From contig CAWFTJ010000001.1 in the NCBI GenBank assembly GCA_963818685.1, positions 310,001-374,000 of the forward strand: a stretch of 64,000 nt of DNA, read 5' to 3'. This document shows, piece after piece, positions 35,063 to 42,504 of the stretch. Numbering within the stretch: the first letter of the stretch is position 1; each line of letters starts with the position of its first letter. A program made the translations under genes and the position numbers. A model generated the notes under the pieces. It had not been told where the DNA came from, searched no databases, and worked only from the letters and a program-made list of their open reading frames with translations. Source of the stretch: CAJCJE01 sp963818685 (GTDB lineage Bacteria; Actinomycetota; Actinomycetes; Mycobacteriales; Pseudonocardiaceae).

Positions 35063-38000
35063 TTATTCGGTGAATTCGAAGGTGTGGATGGTCGAGGAAC
35101 CGTCGAACACCAGATACACCGTGTGCGAACCGCCATGCGGTATGCCGGACAGCGCCGTGCTGACCGTGGTGTAGTCGTAGTGCCCGCCCGTGCTCGGGAT
35201 ATCGAGGGTGCCGATGGTCGGCCCGGTGTTCGGGTCGTCGAGGCGTACCGCGACCTGCACGGCGGACGTGCCCTGGTTGGACACCTCTGCGGTCAGGCCA
35301 CGCACGCCGGAGGGAATCCGGGTGTCCGCGAAGGAGATCCAGTTTCCCGCCCCGGTCGACGCGACCGATGTCCCAGCCGCCTTGCTGTAGTCGGTGAGCG
35401 TGACACCCGAGTAGTTGTCGAAGTTCTGCGCCTCGGTGACCCTGGTCAGATCACGTTGCGGGATCACGTCACCGTGCACGGACAGCGGCGCTGTCAATGT
35501 GATGTGGTCCGCGTCGTGCCCGATCCGAACCTGGTACGCGCCCGACTCGACAACGTACCGGTTCTGCGTCACGTCCCAGAACTTCAGGTCGGCCGCGTTC
35601 AGCGTCAGCGTGACCGTCCTGGTCTGGTGTGGACTCAGTGTCACCCTGCCGAACGCGCGCAGTTGCTCGGCAGGCTGGGTGCTCGACCGGGACGCCAGTT
35701 CGTGCGTGTAGAGCTGCACCACGTCCGTGCCGGCGAGCGACCCGGTGTTGGTCACGTCCACAGTGGCCCGCACCTGGCCGTTGGCGTTCACCTGTTGCGA
35801 GGAGAGCCGCAGGTTCGAGTACGCGAACGAGGTGTAGCTCAGCCCGTAGCCGAACGGATACAGTGGCGTGCCCTGGTAGTACTGGTAGGTCATGTCGGTC
35901 TTGGAGATGTCGTAGTCCAGAATGGACGGAAGGCCGGCGTCGGAGGCGTACCACGTCTGGGTCAGCCGACCGCTGGGGTTGTAGTCGCCGAAGAGCACGT
36001 CCGCGACGGCATGACCGGTTTCCGCGCCCGCGTGCGTCGTGTGCAGGACGGCCGGCACGTTGGCCTGCTCCCAGTTGATGGTGTCCGGGTAGCTGTTCTC
36101 CAGCACCACGATGGTGTGCGGATTGGCCTTCTGCACCGCCTCGATCAGCGCCTCCTGCGCGTCCGGCAGCGCGGTCGAGCTGCGGTCGTCCGCCTCCCGG
36201 CCGTTGATGAACGGCATGCTGCCGACCACGACGACCGCCGCGTCCGCGCCCTTGGCCGCCGCGACGGCCGAATCGACCCCGCTGGTGACGACATCCTTGC
36301 GGAAGTGGGTCGCCGTTGCCGGGCTGGACGCGCCGATGGTCACCGTGCCGTCCGAACCGACCACCGCGTAGATGTTCGGACCGAACCAGGACTGGCTGGC
36401 GTCGTTGCCGGCGTATTCCAGCACGTAGCTCCCGTCCTGCTGGGCGTCGAGCTTGAACTGCTGCTGGACGAACCAGCCGTTGGGCTGGGCTTCGCTGTTC
36501 ACCAGCGCCCTGTTATTGCCCAACGTGAGGTACTTGTCGTTGGCCACGGTGCGCAGCGTGACGATCCCGGAACCCCAGTCGAACACGTCAAGGGACTGGG
36601 CCGCACCTGCCGAACTGCCGCTCGCCACCAGCGGCGCTCCCGTGGACGCGCTGGACGCGGTCAGGTACTGGCCGGTCGCGATGTCCTGCAACGCGATCCG
36701 ATCGGCGCCCTCGCTGGAGCTCACCGATCCGCTGCTGCCCAACCGCTGCGTGATGCCCTGCAACGGTGTCACCTGATAGGGCAGCGAACCCGAGTACCAG
36801 TCGGTGTACAGGGTGTTCTCCAACGGCCCGACCACCGCGACCTTCTTGGTGGCGCCGGCGTTGAGCGGCAGCGTGTTGTTCGCGTTGCGCAACAGCACCA
36901 TCTGCTCGTCGGCCGCCTTGCGCTCCAGCTGCTGGTGCGCGGGAGAGTTGATCACCGAGGGGGTGATGCCGGCGTACGGGTTCGCGCCGGGCGGGTCGAA
37001 GTCGCCGAGCCGGAACCGGATGGCCAGAATGTCCGAGTCCGCCCTGTCCACGTCCGCCTCGGTCAGCAAGCCCTGCTGCAGCGCCTGCTTGACCGCGGTG
37101 ATGGTGATGGACGAGTTGGTGTCGTCGGTGGTGAAGCTGTCGATGCCTGCCTTGATCGCGGCCGCGTCGGCCTGCGCCTGGGTGCCGTAGTACGCCTCGG
37201 AACCGGTGAGGTTGTTCGGCGCGCCGGCATCCGTGACGTTCATCAGCGTCTTGCCGCTCCAGCTGCGCTCGGTCGTCGCCAGGTCCGGGTCGACCGTGTT
37301 CGGGCGGCCGTTGACCAGGTTGTACGAGGCCATCACGCCGGTCGCCGCGTTGGCGGCCAGGGCGGGCTGGAATGCCTGCTGGTCGTAGTCGTGCAGGATC
37401 GCGGGCGGCACGATGGAGTCGGAGGTGTCCCTGTTGACCTCGTTGTTGTAGGCGAGGTAGTGCTTGAGGGTGGGCGCGGCCTGGAGGTAGGTCGGGTTGT
37501 CGCCCTCGATGCCACTGCCGTACGCGGTGGCGATCTGGCTGGTCAGGTACGGGTCCTCGGAGTAGCCCTCCTCGTTGCGACCCCAGCGCGGGTCACGAAG
37601 CAGGTTGGTCACCGGCGCCCACAGGTTCAGGCCCCACACCGTCGGGTTCTCCGCGTTGAACCCGCGCGCCTCCTGGCCGACCGCGTTGCCGACCTGCTTG
37701 ATCAGGCCGGGGTCCCAGGTGCTGGCCAGCCCGACCGCCTGCGGGAACACCGTGCCGTTCGCGGTCACCACCGCGCCGTTGTTGTTGATGTCGGTCGACC
37801 AGGCGACGCCGTGCAGCGCCTCGGTGCCGGTCTTGAAACTCGGCACGCCAAGGCGGGGGATGGCCGGTTCGTACTGGTGCAGCAGGGAGACCTTCTCGTC
37901 AAGGGTCAACCGGGACAGCAGGTCCGCGATGCGCGCGTTGAGCGGTAAGTGCGGATCTCGGAACGGGTAGGGGTACGGACTGGCCGAGGCCGCTGCGGGC

Positions 38001-38089
38001 GCGGCCAGGGCCAGGCTGACCGCGAGTGCGACCACTGTCCGCAGGCGACGACGCGGTCCGCGCCGGGCCCGGTCCACTGCTCTGGGCAT
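35063..38089 (-). CDS. Secreted GH3 beta-glycosidase with inserted beta-trefoil and C-terminal CBM6-like domain
   Basis: This 1008-aa secreted GH3 enzyme has a signal peptide (about 1-37, AAASA-SPY) and a GH3 barrel (about 40-350) with LDEKVSLLHQ, RDPRWGRNEEGYSEDPYL, LKHYLAYNNE and the nucleophile Asp in LMNVTDAGAP. A sandwich domain begins EQMVLLRNANNTLPL. It is interrupted by an inserted fascin/ricin-like beta-trefoil (about 445-570; ALQDIATGQYLTAS, YLTLGNNRALVNS) before resuming at GADAAVVVVGSMPF. PFGYGLSYTSF, an FnIII domain and a C-terminal CBM6-like sandwich (about 870-1008, GAGNWISFADTRI) follow. The ATG has GGAGGTGGC upstream. Operators at 38117 and 38294 lie in the divergent region with lacI. 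Confidence 0.9.
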   Translation of the reverse strand: MPRAVDRARRGPRRRLRTVVALAVSLALAAPAAASASPYPYPFRDPHLPLNARIADLLSRLTLDEKVSLLHQYEPAIPRLGVPSFKTGTEALHGVAWSTDINNNGAVVTANGTVFPQAVGLASTWDPGLIKQVGNAVGQEARGFNAENPTVWGLNLWAPVTNLLRDPRWGRNEEGYSEDPYLTSQIATAYGSGIEGDNPTYLQAAPTLKHYLAYNNEVNRDTSDSIVPPAILHDYDQQAFQPALAANAATGVMASYNLVNGRPNTVDPDLATTERSWSGKTLMNVTDAGAPNNLTGSEAYYGTQAQADAAAIKAGIDSFTTDDTNSSITITAVKQALQQGLLTEADVDRADSDILAIRFRLGDFDPPGANPYAGITPSVINSPAHQQLERKAADEQMVLLRNANNTLPLNAGATKKVAVVGPLENTLYTDWYSGSLPYQVTPLQGITQRLGSSGSVSSSEGADRIALQDIATGQYLTASSASTGAPLVASGSSAGAAQSLDVFDWGSGIVTLRTVANDKYLTLGNNRALVNSEAQPNGWFVQQQFKLDAQQDGSYVLEYAGNDASQSWFGPNIYAVVGSDGTVTIGASSPATATHFRKDVVTSGVDSAVAAAKGADAAVVVVGSMPFINGREADDRSSTALPDAQEALIEAVQKANPHTIVVLENSYPDTINWEQANVPAVLHTTHAGAETGHAVADVLFGDYNPSGRLTQTWYASDAGLPSILDYDISKTDMTYQYYQGTPLYPFGYGLSYTSFAYSNLRLSSQQVNANGQVRATVDVTNTGSLAGTDVVQLYTHELASRSSTQPAEQLRAFGRVTLSPHQTRTVTLTLNAADLKFWDVTQNRYVVESGAYQVRIGHDADHITLTAPLSVHGDVIPQRDLTRVTEAQNFDNYSGVTLTDYSKAAGTSVASTGAGNWISFADTRIPSGVRGLTAEVSNQGTSAVQVAVRLDDPNTGPTIGTLDIPSTGGHYDYTTVSTALSGIPHGGSHTVYLVFDGSSTIHTFEFTE

Positions 38090-38116
38090 CGATGCCACCT
38101 CCGAGCCGGAATTGTG

Positions 38117-38130
38117 TCGAAGCGATTCGA
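38117..38130. promoter_or_regulatory. LacI-type operator O3 (TCGAAGCGATTCGA)
   Basis: Core identical to that at 39384. It lies 28 bp upstream of the large GH3 start, in the divergent GH3-lacI region. Confidence 0.65.
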
Positions 38131-38293
38131 TTGACTGCACTCGGCGCACGCCAAGGACACCGAGATTCGGGAGGACTATGACAGCGGCCGGCGGTGTGGT
38201 CAAGCTCTCAGGGAATGGTCCGGACCACGTCAGCGGGCCGATCACAGCTCAACCCTTGTATTACCGATCCGTGTCTGGCACATTATCCGGCTA

Positions 38294-38307
38294 TCGATGC
38301 GCTTCGA
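38294..38307. promoter_or_regulatory. Second, weaker operator copy near lacI
   Basis: TCGATGCGCTTCGA, read on the minus strand, matches O3 at 12 of 14 positions. It lies 28 bp before the lacI start, mirroring the 28-bp distance of O3 from GH3, so one regulator could control both divergent promoters. Confidence 0.5.
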
Positions 38308-38334
38308 CACGGACTTGCCAAAGGAGGCACGAAG

Positions 38335-39339
38335 GTGGTGACGATCGCCGATGTCGCGGTGGATGCCGGCGTGTCGCCGAGCACCGTGTCCTACGTGCTC
38401 TCCGGCAAGCGGTCGATCTCGTCGGAGACACGGCGCCGCGTCGAGCAGAGCATCCGCAAGCTCGGTTACCACCCGCACGCGGGCGCGCGTGCGCTGGCCA
38501 GCAGCCGGATGAACGTGCTCGCGCTGGTCGTGCCGCTGCGGGCCGACCAGAACGTGCCGGTGGTGATGCAGTTCGTCGAGTCCGTCGTCACCTCGGCCCG
38601 CACCTACGACCACGACGTGCTGCTGCTGACCAAGGACGAAGGGCCGGACGGCCTGCGCAGGGTGGCCGCGTCCGCCATCGCGGACGCGATCATCGTGATG
38701 GACATCGAGCAGAACGAGCCGCGAGTGCCCGTGCTGCGCGGGTTGAACCGGCCGGTGGTGCTGATCGGCGTGCCCGATCAACCGGGCGGACTGACCTGCG
38801 TCGACCTCGACTTCACTGCCGCTGGTTCGATCTGTGTCCGACACCTTGCCGATCTCGGGCACACCGAGATCGCCCTGATCGGTCCGTCGCCGACCGTGTA
38901 CGAGCGGGGCACCTCCTACGCCGGGCGGTTTCTACGGGGGTTCACCACCACCGCGAACGAACGCGGCCTGCGGGCGGTCTCCCGGTCGTGCGCGCCCTCC
39001 TACGAGTCGGCCCGCGCGTGTCTTGACCAACTGTTGCGCGACCGGCCCGGTATCACCGGGCTTGTCGTGCACAACGAGGCGGTCCTCTCGCCGCTGCTGT
39101 CCGATCTGCGGCAGCGCGGTGTTCGGGTGCCGCAGGACATGTCGGTTGTCGCGGTGTGTCCCGACGACATGGCGACCAGCCAGTCGATTCCGCTGACGTC
39201 GCTGGCGATCCCGTCCGCCGAGGTCGGCCGAACAGCCGTTGAGATGGCCATGCGGCAGCTCAACGGGGAAACCCATCCGGAAATCAGGTTGTTGTCGCCG
39301 AGGCTGACCGAACGACCGAGTACCTCGGCACGGGCCTGA
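38335..39339 (+). CDS. LacI-family transcriptional regulator (TVSY type)
   Basis: This 334-aa LacI/GalR regulator has HTH TIADVAVDAGVSPSTVSYVLSGKRSIS, the hinge HPHAGARALASSRMNVLALVVP and a sugar-binding domain (AALI-type GHTEIALIGPSPTVYERG; C-terminal SIPLTSLAIPSAEVG). The start GTG 38335 follows AAAGGAGG with seven bases. Its recognition helix equals that of the 6669-7685 protein except for minor changes, so both should bind TCGAAnCGATTCGA sites. It is flanked on one side by the divergent GH3 and on the other by the ABC-GH31 operon, and is probably the local repressor of both. Confidence 0.9.
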   Translation: MVTIADVAVDAGVSPSTVSYVLSGKRSISSETRRRVEQSIRKLGYHPHAGARALASSRMNVLALVVPLRADQNVPVVMQFVESVVTSARTYDHDVLLLTKDEGPDGLRRVAASAIADAIIVMDIEQNEPRVPVLRGLNRPVVLIGVPDQPGGLTCVDLDFTAAGSICVRHLADLGHTEIALIGPSPTVYERGTSYAGRFLRGFTTTANERGLRAVSRSCAPSYESARACLDQLLRDRPGITGLVVHNEAVLSPLLSDLRQRGVRVPQDMSVVAVCPDDMATSQSIPLTSLAIPSAEVGRTAVEMAMRQLNGETHPEIRLLSPRLTERPSTSARA

Positions 39340-39368
39340 CCAGCATATCGATCGCAGCAGCGAAACCG

Positions 39369-39410
39369 TTGTCGAAGGAACGATCGAAGCGATTCGAGAA
39401 TATTCGACAA
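39369..39410. promoter_or_regulatory. Nested operator O4 before the ABC-GH31 operon
   Basis: The core TCGAAGCGATTCGA (39384-39397) is framed by outer half-sites TTGTCGAA (39369-39376) and TTCGACAA (39403-39410). These are the arms of the 22-bp O1 palindrome and nearly concentric with the core. The site lies about 22 bp before the binding-protein start. Confidence 0.65.
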
Positions 39411-39431
39411 CATGTGAAGGGAGCAGGGCAG

Positions 39432-40697
39432 ATGGCCGGATTTGGTCGCCGTCAGCGCACGCCGGGCCGGGTAGCGGCGGTGGGTGTCGCCGCGGTCGCG
39501 GTCGCACTGATGGCCACGGGATGCGGATCGGGCAGTGGTGGTTCGTCCGGCGGCTCGTCGGGCGGCTCGGCATCGTCCATCACCGAACTGGACTACTACA
39601 CCGACGCGTCGGGCAGCGCAGCGTGGCAGCAGGTGTTGAACGGCTGTAGCACGCAGACCGGGGTGAAGATCAACCGGCAGAGCGTGCCCACCGACCAGCT
39701 CACCCAGAAGATGCTCCAGGGCGCGACCTCGCACACGCTGCCCGACCTTGCCTTCGCCGACAATCCGACGTTGCAGGAGTTCGCGCAGACCGGTGCGCTC
39801 ACGCCGTTGACCGACTACGGCATCAGCACCGACGGCTACTACGACAGCATCGTCAAGGCAGGCACCTACCAGGGCAAGGTGTACGGCCTCGCACCCGGCG
39901 TGAACGGCCTCGCCCTGATCTACAACAGCGACCTGCTCAGGGCAGCCGGCGTGACCCCACCGTCCACCTGGGACGAGCTGAAGGCCGACGCCGCCAAGCT
40001 CACCAAGGGATCCACCTACGGTCTCGCCTTCTCCGCGGTCAACTCGGAGGAAGGCACCTGGCAGTTCCTACCGTTCTTCTGGAGCAACGGCGCCGATCTG
40101 TCCAAACTGGACTCTCCGCAGGCGGTCGCAGCGCTCCAGTACGTGAGCAGCCTGGTGTCCTCGGGCTCGGCGTCCAAGTCGGTGGTGAACTGGAACCAGA
40201 ACGACGTCACCGACCAGTTCAGCTCGGGCAACGCGGCCATGATGGTCAACGGCTCGTGGACGCTGCCCACGTTGAACGAGAACAAGAACCTGCACTACGG
40301 CGTGGTACCGCTGCCAACCCCGCAGGCGGGCGGCAAGCTGGCCGTCGCGCTCGGCGGTGAGGTCGGGGTGATTCCGGCGACCGGTGATGCGACCCAGCAG
40401 GCCGCCGCGAAGGTGCTGTCCTGCATCCTGTCCGACAAGAACATGCTGACCTGGGACACCGGGCACGACTACGTGCCGTCCCGGCAGAGCACAGCGGCCA
40501 CGTTCGCGAAGCAGAACCCGGCGATGTCCTCGTTCGTGACCGAGGTGGCGACCGCCCGATCGCGGACCGCGCAACTGGGCACCAAGTACCCGAAGGTCTC
40601 CACCGCGCTGGCCACCGCGCTCCAGGCCGCGTTGACCGGATCGCAGTCGCCGCAGGCGGCGCTGTCCCAGGCGCAGCAGTCGGCAGCCGGATCGTGA
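39432..40697 (+). CDS. ABC sugar transporter, extracellular solute-binding lipoprotein
   Basis: This 421-aa family 1 (carbohydrate uptake, CUT1) binding protein has a lipoprotein signal (VAVALMATGC), a Gly/Ser tether and a binding domain with QMLQGATSHTLPDLAFADNP, GLAPGVNGLALIYNSDLLRAAGV, WDELKADAAKL and FSSGNAAMMVNGSW. It captures an oligosaccharide outside the membrane and delivers it to the two permeases that follow. Its stop overlaps the first permease start (GTGA). Operator O4 lies immediately upstream. The ligand is inferred from the partner GH31 alpha-xylosidase to be a xyloglucan-type oligosaccharide. Confidence 0.9.
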   Translation: MAGFGRRQRTPGRVAAVGVAAVAVALMATGCGSGSGGSSGGSSGGSASSITELDYYTDASGSAAWQQVLNGCSTQTGVKINRQSVPTDQLTQKMLQGATSHTLPDLAFADNPTLQEFAQTGALTPLTDYGISTDGYYDSIVKAGTYQGKVYGLAPGVNGLALIYNSDLLRAAGVTPPSTWDELKADAAKLTKGSTYGLAFSAVNSEEGTWQFLPFFWSNGADLSKLDSPQAVAALQYVSSLVSSGSASKSVVNWNQNDVTDQFSSGNAAMMVNGSWTLPTLNENKNLHYGVVPLPTPQAGGKLAVALGGEVGVIPATGDATQQAAAKVLSCILSDKNMLTWDTGHDYVPSRQSTAATFAKQNPAMSSFVTEVATARSRTAQLGTKYPKVSTALATALQAALTGSQSPQAALSQAQQSAAGS

Positions 40698-41650
40698 GTG
40701 TGACCACCGCGCCGGCGAGGGGCGGCGCGTCCACACCGACCAGAACGCGCGGTCGGCCGCGCGGCCGCCAGGGCTGGGTGGCGCTGGCCTTCTTCGCCCC
40801 CGCCCTGGCCTACGTGCTGCTGTTCTTCGGCTACCCGCTGGTGAACAACCTGGTGATGGGCTTCCAGAACTACACGGTCAGCTCCTTCTACACCGGCAAG
40901 GCGCCGTTCACCGGGGTGGCCAACTACGTCGCCGTGCTGCACGATCCGGTGTTCGCCAAGGCGGTGCTGAACACCGTGGTGTTCACCGTCGCCTCGATCG
41001 TGTGCCAGTTCGCGATCGGGCTGGCCCTCGCCGTGTTCTTCAACGGCCGGTTCCTGGGCAGTGCGCTGCTGCGGTCGCTGCTGTTGCTGCCGTGGCTACT
41101 GCCGCTGGTGGCCAGCGGCGCGGTGTGGCGGTGGATGCTGGACCAGGATCACGGCGTGATCAACACGGTGCTGCGCGCGCTGCACCTGTCCGCCGGCGGC
41201 GTGCCCTGGCTGACCAGCCCCGGCTGGGCCCTGCCTGCGGTGATCCTGGCCAACATCTGGATCGGCATCCCGTTCAACCTGGTCATCCTGCACGGCGGCC
41301 TGCGCGCCATTCCCGCGTCCCTCTACGAGGCGGCCGAGCTGGACGGGGCAGGGCCGTGGCAGCGGTTCCGGCACGTCACCTGGCCGCTGTTGCGGCCGGT
41401 CACCGGCATCGTGCTGATGCTCGGCCTCGTCTACACGATCAAGGTGTTCGACGTGATCATGGTGATCACCCGAGGTGGCCCGGCGAACGCCAGCCAGACG
41501 CTGACCACCTGGTCCTACAACCTCTCGTTCCAGCAGTTCACGTTCGGCCAGGGCGCCGCGGTCGGCAACATCCTGATCGTGGTGACCGCCATAGCCGGCC
41601 TGCTCTACCTGCGCTCCGCGCGCGGCACCCTCGCCGGGGCGGCGACATGA
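40694..41650 (+). CDS. ABC sugar transporter permease, MalF-type
   Basis: This 318-aa inner-membrane permease has about six transmembrane helices (first about 30-55: GWVALAFFAPALAYVLLFFGYP). The EAA loop reads YEAAELDGAGPWQRFRHVTWPLLRP, contacting the ATPase, and is typical of CUT1 MalF homologues. The GTG start overlaps the previous stop and the stop overlaps the next ATG, so the three transporter cistrons are translationally coupled. No ATPase gene is present; such actinobacterial systems usually borrow the shared MsiK ATPase. Confidence 0.92.
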   Translation: MSVTTAPARGGASTPTRTRGRPRGRQGWVALAFFAPALAYVLLFFGYPLVNNLVMGFQNYTVSSFYTGKAPFTGVANYVAVLHDPVFAKAVLNTVVFTVASIVCQFAIGLALAVFFNGRFLGSALLRSLLLLPWLLPLVASGAVWRWMLDQDHGVINTVLRALHLSAGGVPWLTSPGWALPAVILANIWIGIPFNLVILHGGLRAIPASLYEAAELDGAGPWQRFRHVTWPLLRPVTGIVLMLGLVYTIKVFDVIMVITRGGPANASQTLTTWSYNLSFQQFTFGQGAAVGNILIVVTAIAGLLYLRSARGTLAGAAT

Positions 41651-42486
41651 CGACCGTCTCCCGCGCCTCCCGCTCCCGCTCCGGCCTGCCGCGCACCGTG
41701 ATCGGTGTCCTCATCGTGGCGGTGCTGCTGTTTCCGCTGTACTGGATGGTCAACGCCTCGTTGCAGCCGAGCGGCGCGCTGCTCAAGGCGTCCCCGGACT
41801 GGTTCCCCGCCCATCCCACCTTCGCCGGCTACACCGAGGCGTGGCACAGCCAGCTGCCACACCTGATCACCAGCCTCATCGTGGCGCTCGGCGCTGTCGT
41901 GGTGTCACTGGCCATCGCGGCGCCCGCCGCGTACGCGCTGGCACAGCTGAGGATGCGCGCCCGGCCGGTCATCGTGTTCGGCATCCTGATCGTGCAGATG
42001 ATTCCGGGCATCGTGATGGCCAACGCGCTGTACACGATCTTCAGCAAGCTCGGCCTGATCGACAGCTACCTCAGCCTGATCCTGGCCGACTGCACGGCGA
42101 CCATCCCGTTCGCCATCCTCGTCCTGCGCGCCTTCATGATCTCCATCCCGAAGGAGCTGTCCGAGGCGTCCAGGGTGGACGGTGCTGGCTACTGGCGGAC
42201 GTTCGTCTCGATCATCATCCCGGTCAGCCGCAACGCCATGGTGACAGCGGCGCTGTTCTCGTTCCTGTTCGCGTGGGCCGATTTCCTGTTCGCGGTGACG
42301 ATGACCACCGGAGCGGACATCGAGCCCATCACGGTCGGCATCTACCGGTTCGTCGGCAACCAGACCGCCGACTGGAACGGGATCATGGCAACCGCGGTGC
42401 TGGCGTCGATACCGGCCGCCGCACTGCTGGTGATCGCCCAACGCTTCGTGGTCGCCGGGGTCACCGGCGGCGCGATCAAGGAATAG
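41647..42486 (+). CDS. ABC sugar transporter permease, MalG-type
   Basis: This 279-aa inner-membrane permease of the CUT1 MalG type has six predicted helices. The MalG hallmarks are LFPLYWMVNASLQPSGALL near the N-terminus and the EAA loop SEASRVDGAGYWRTFVSIIIPVSR. It is the second half of the translocation pore with the upstream MalF-type protein. Its ATG overlaps the preceding stop (ATGA), and GH31 starts 18 bp after its stop. Confidence 0.92.
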   Translation: MTTVSRASRSRSGLPRTVIGVLIVAVLLFPLYWMVNASLQPSGALLKASPDWFPAHPTFAGYTEAWHSQLPHLITSLIVALGAVVVSLAIAAPAAYALAQLRMRARPVIVFGILIVQMIPGIVMANALYTIFSKLGLIDSYLSLILADCTATIPFAILVLRAFMISIPKELSEASRVDGAGYWRTFVSIIIPVSRNAMVTAALFSFLFAWADFLFAVTMTTGADIEPITVGIYRFVGNQTADWNGIMATAVLASIPAAALLVIAQRFVVAGVTGGAIKE

Positions 42487-42504
42487 GTCCAGGAAGGAAT
42501 GTTG

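Noticed and set aside
34955..37948. 997-codon open frame on the plus strand opposite the large GH3
   Set aside because: It is an Arg/Val-rich antisense shadow of the GH3 gene caused by high GC content; it has no domain motifs and no ribosome-binding site.
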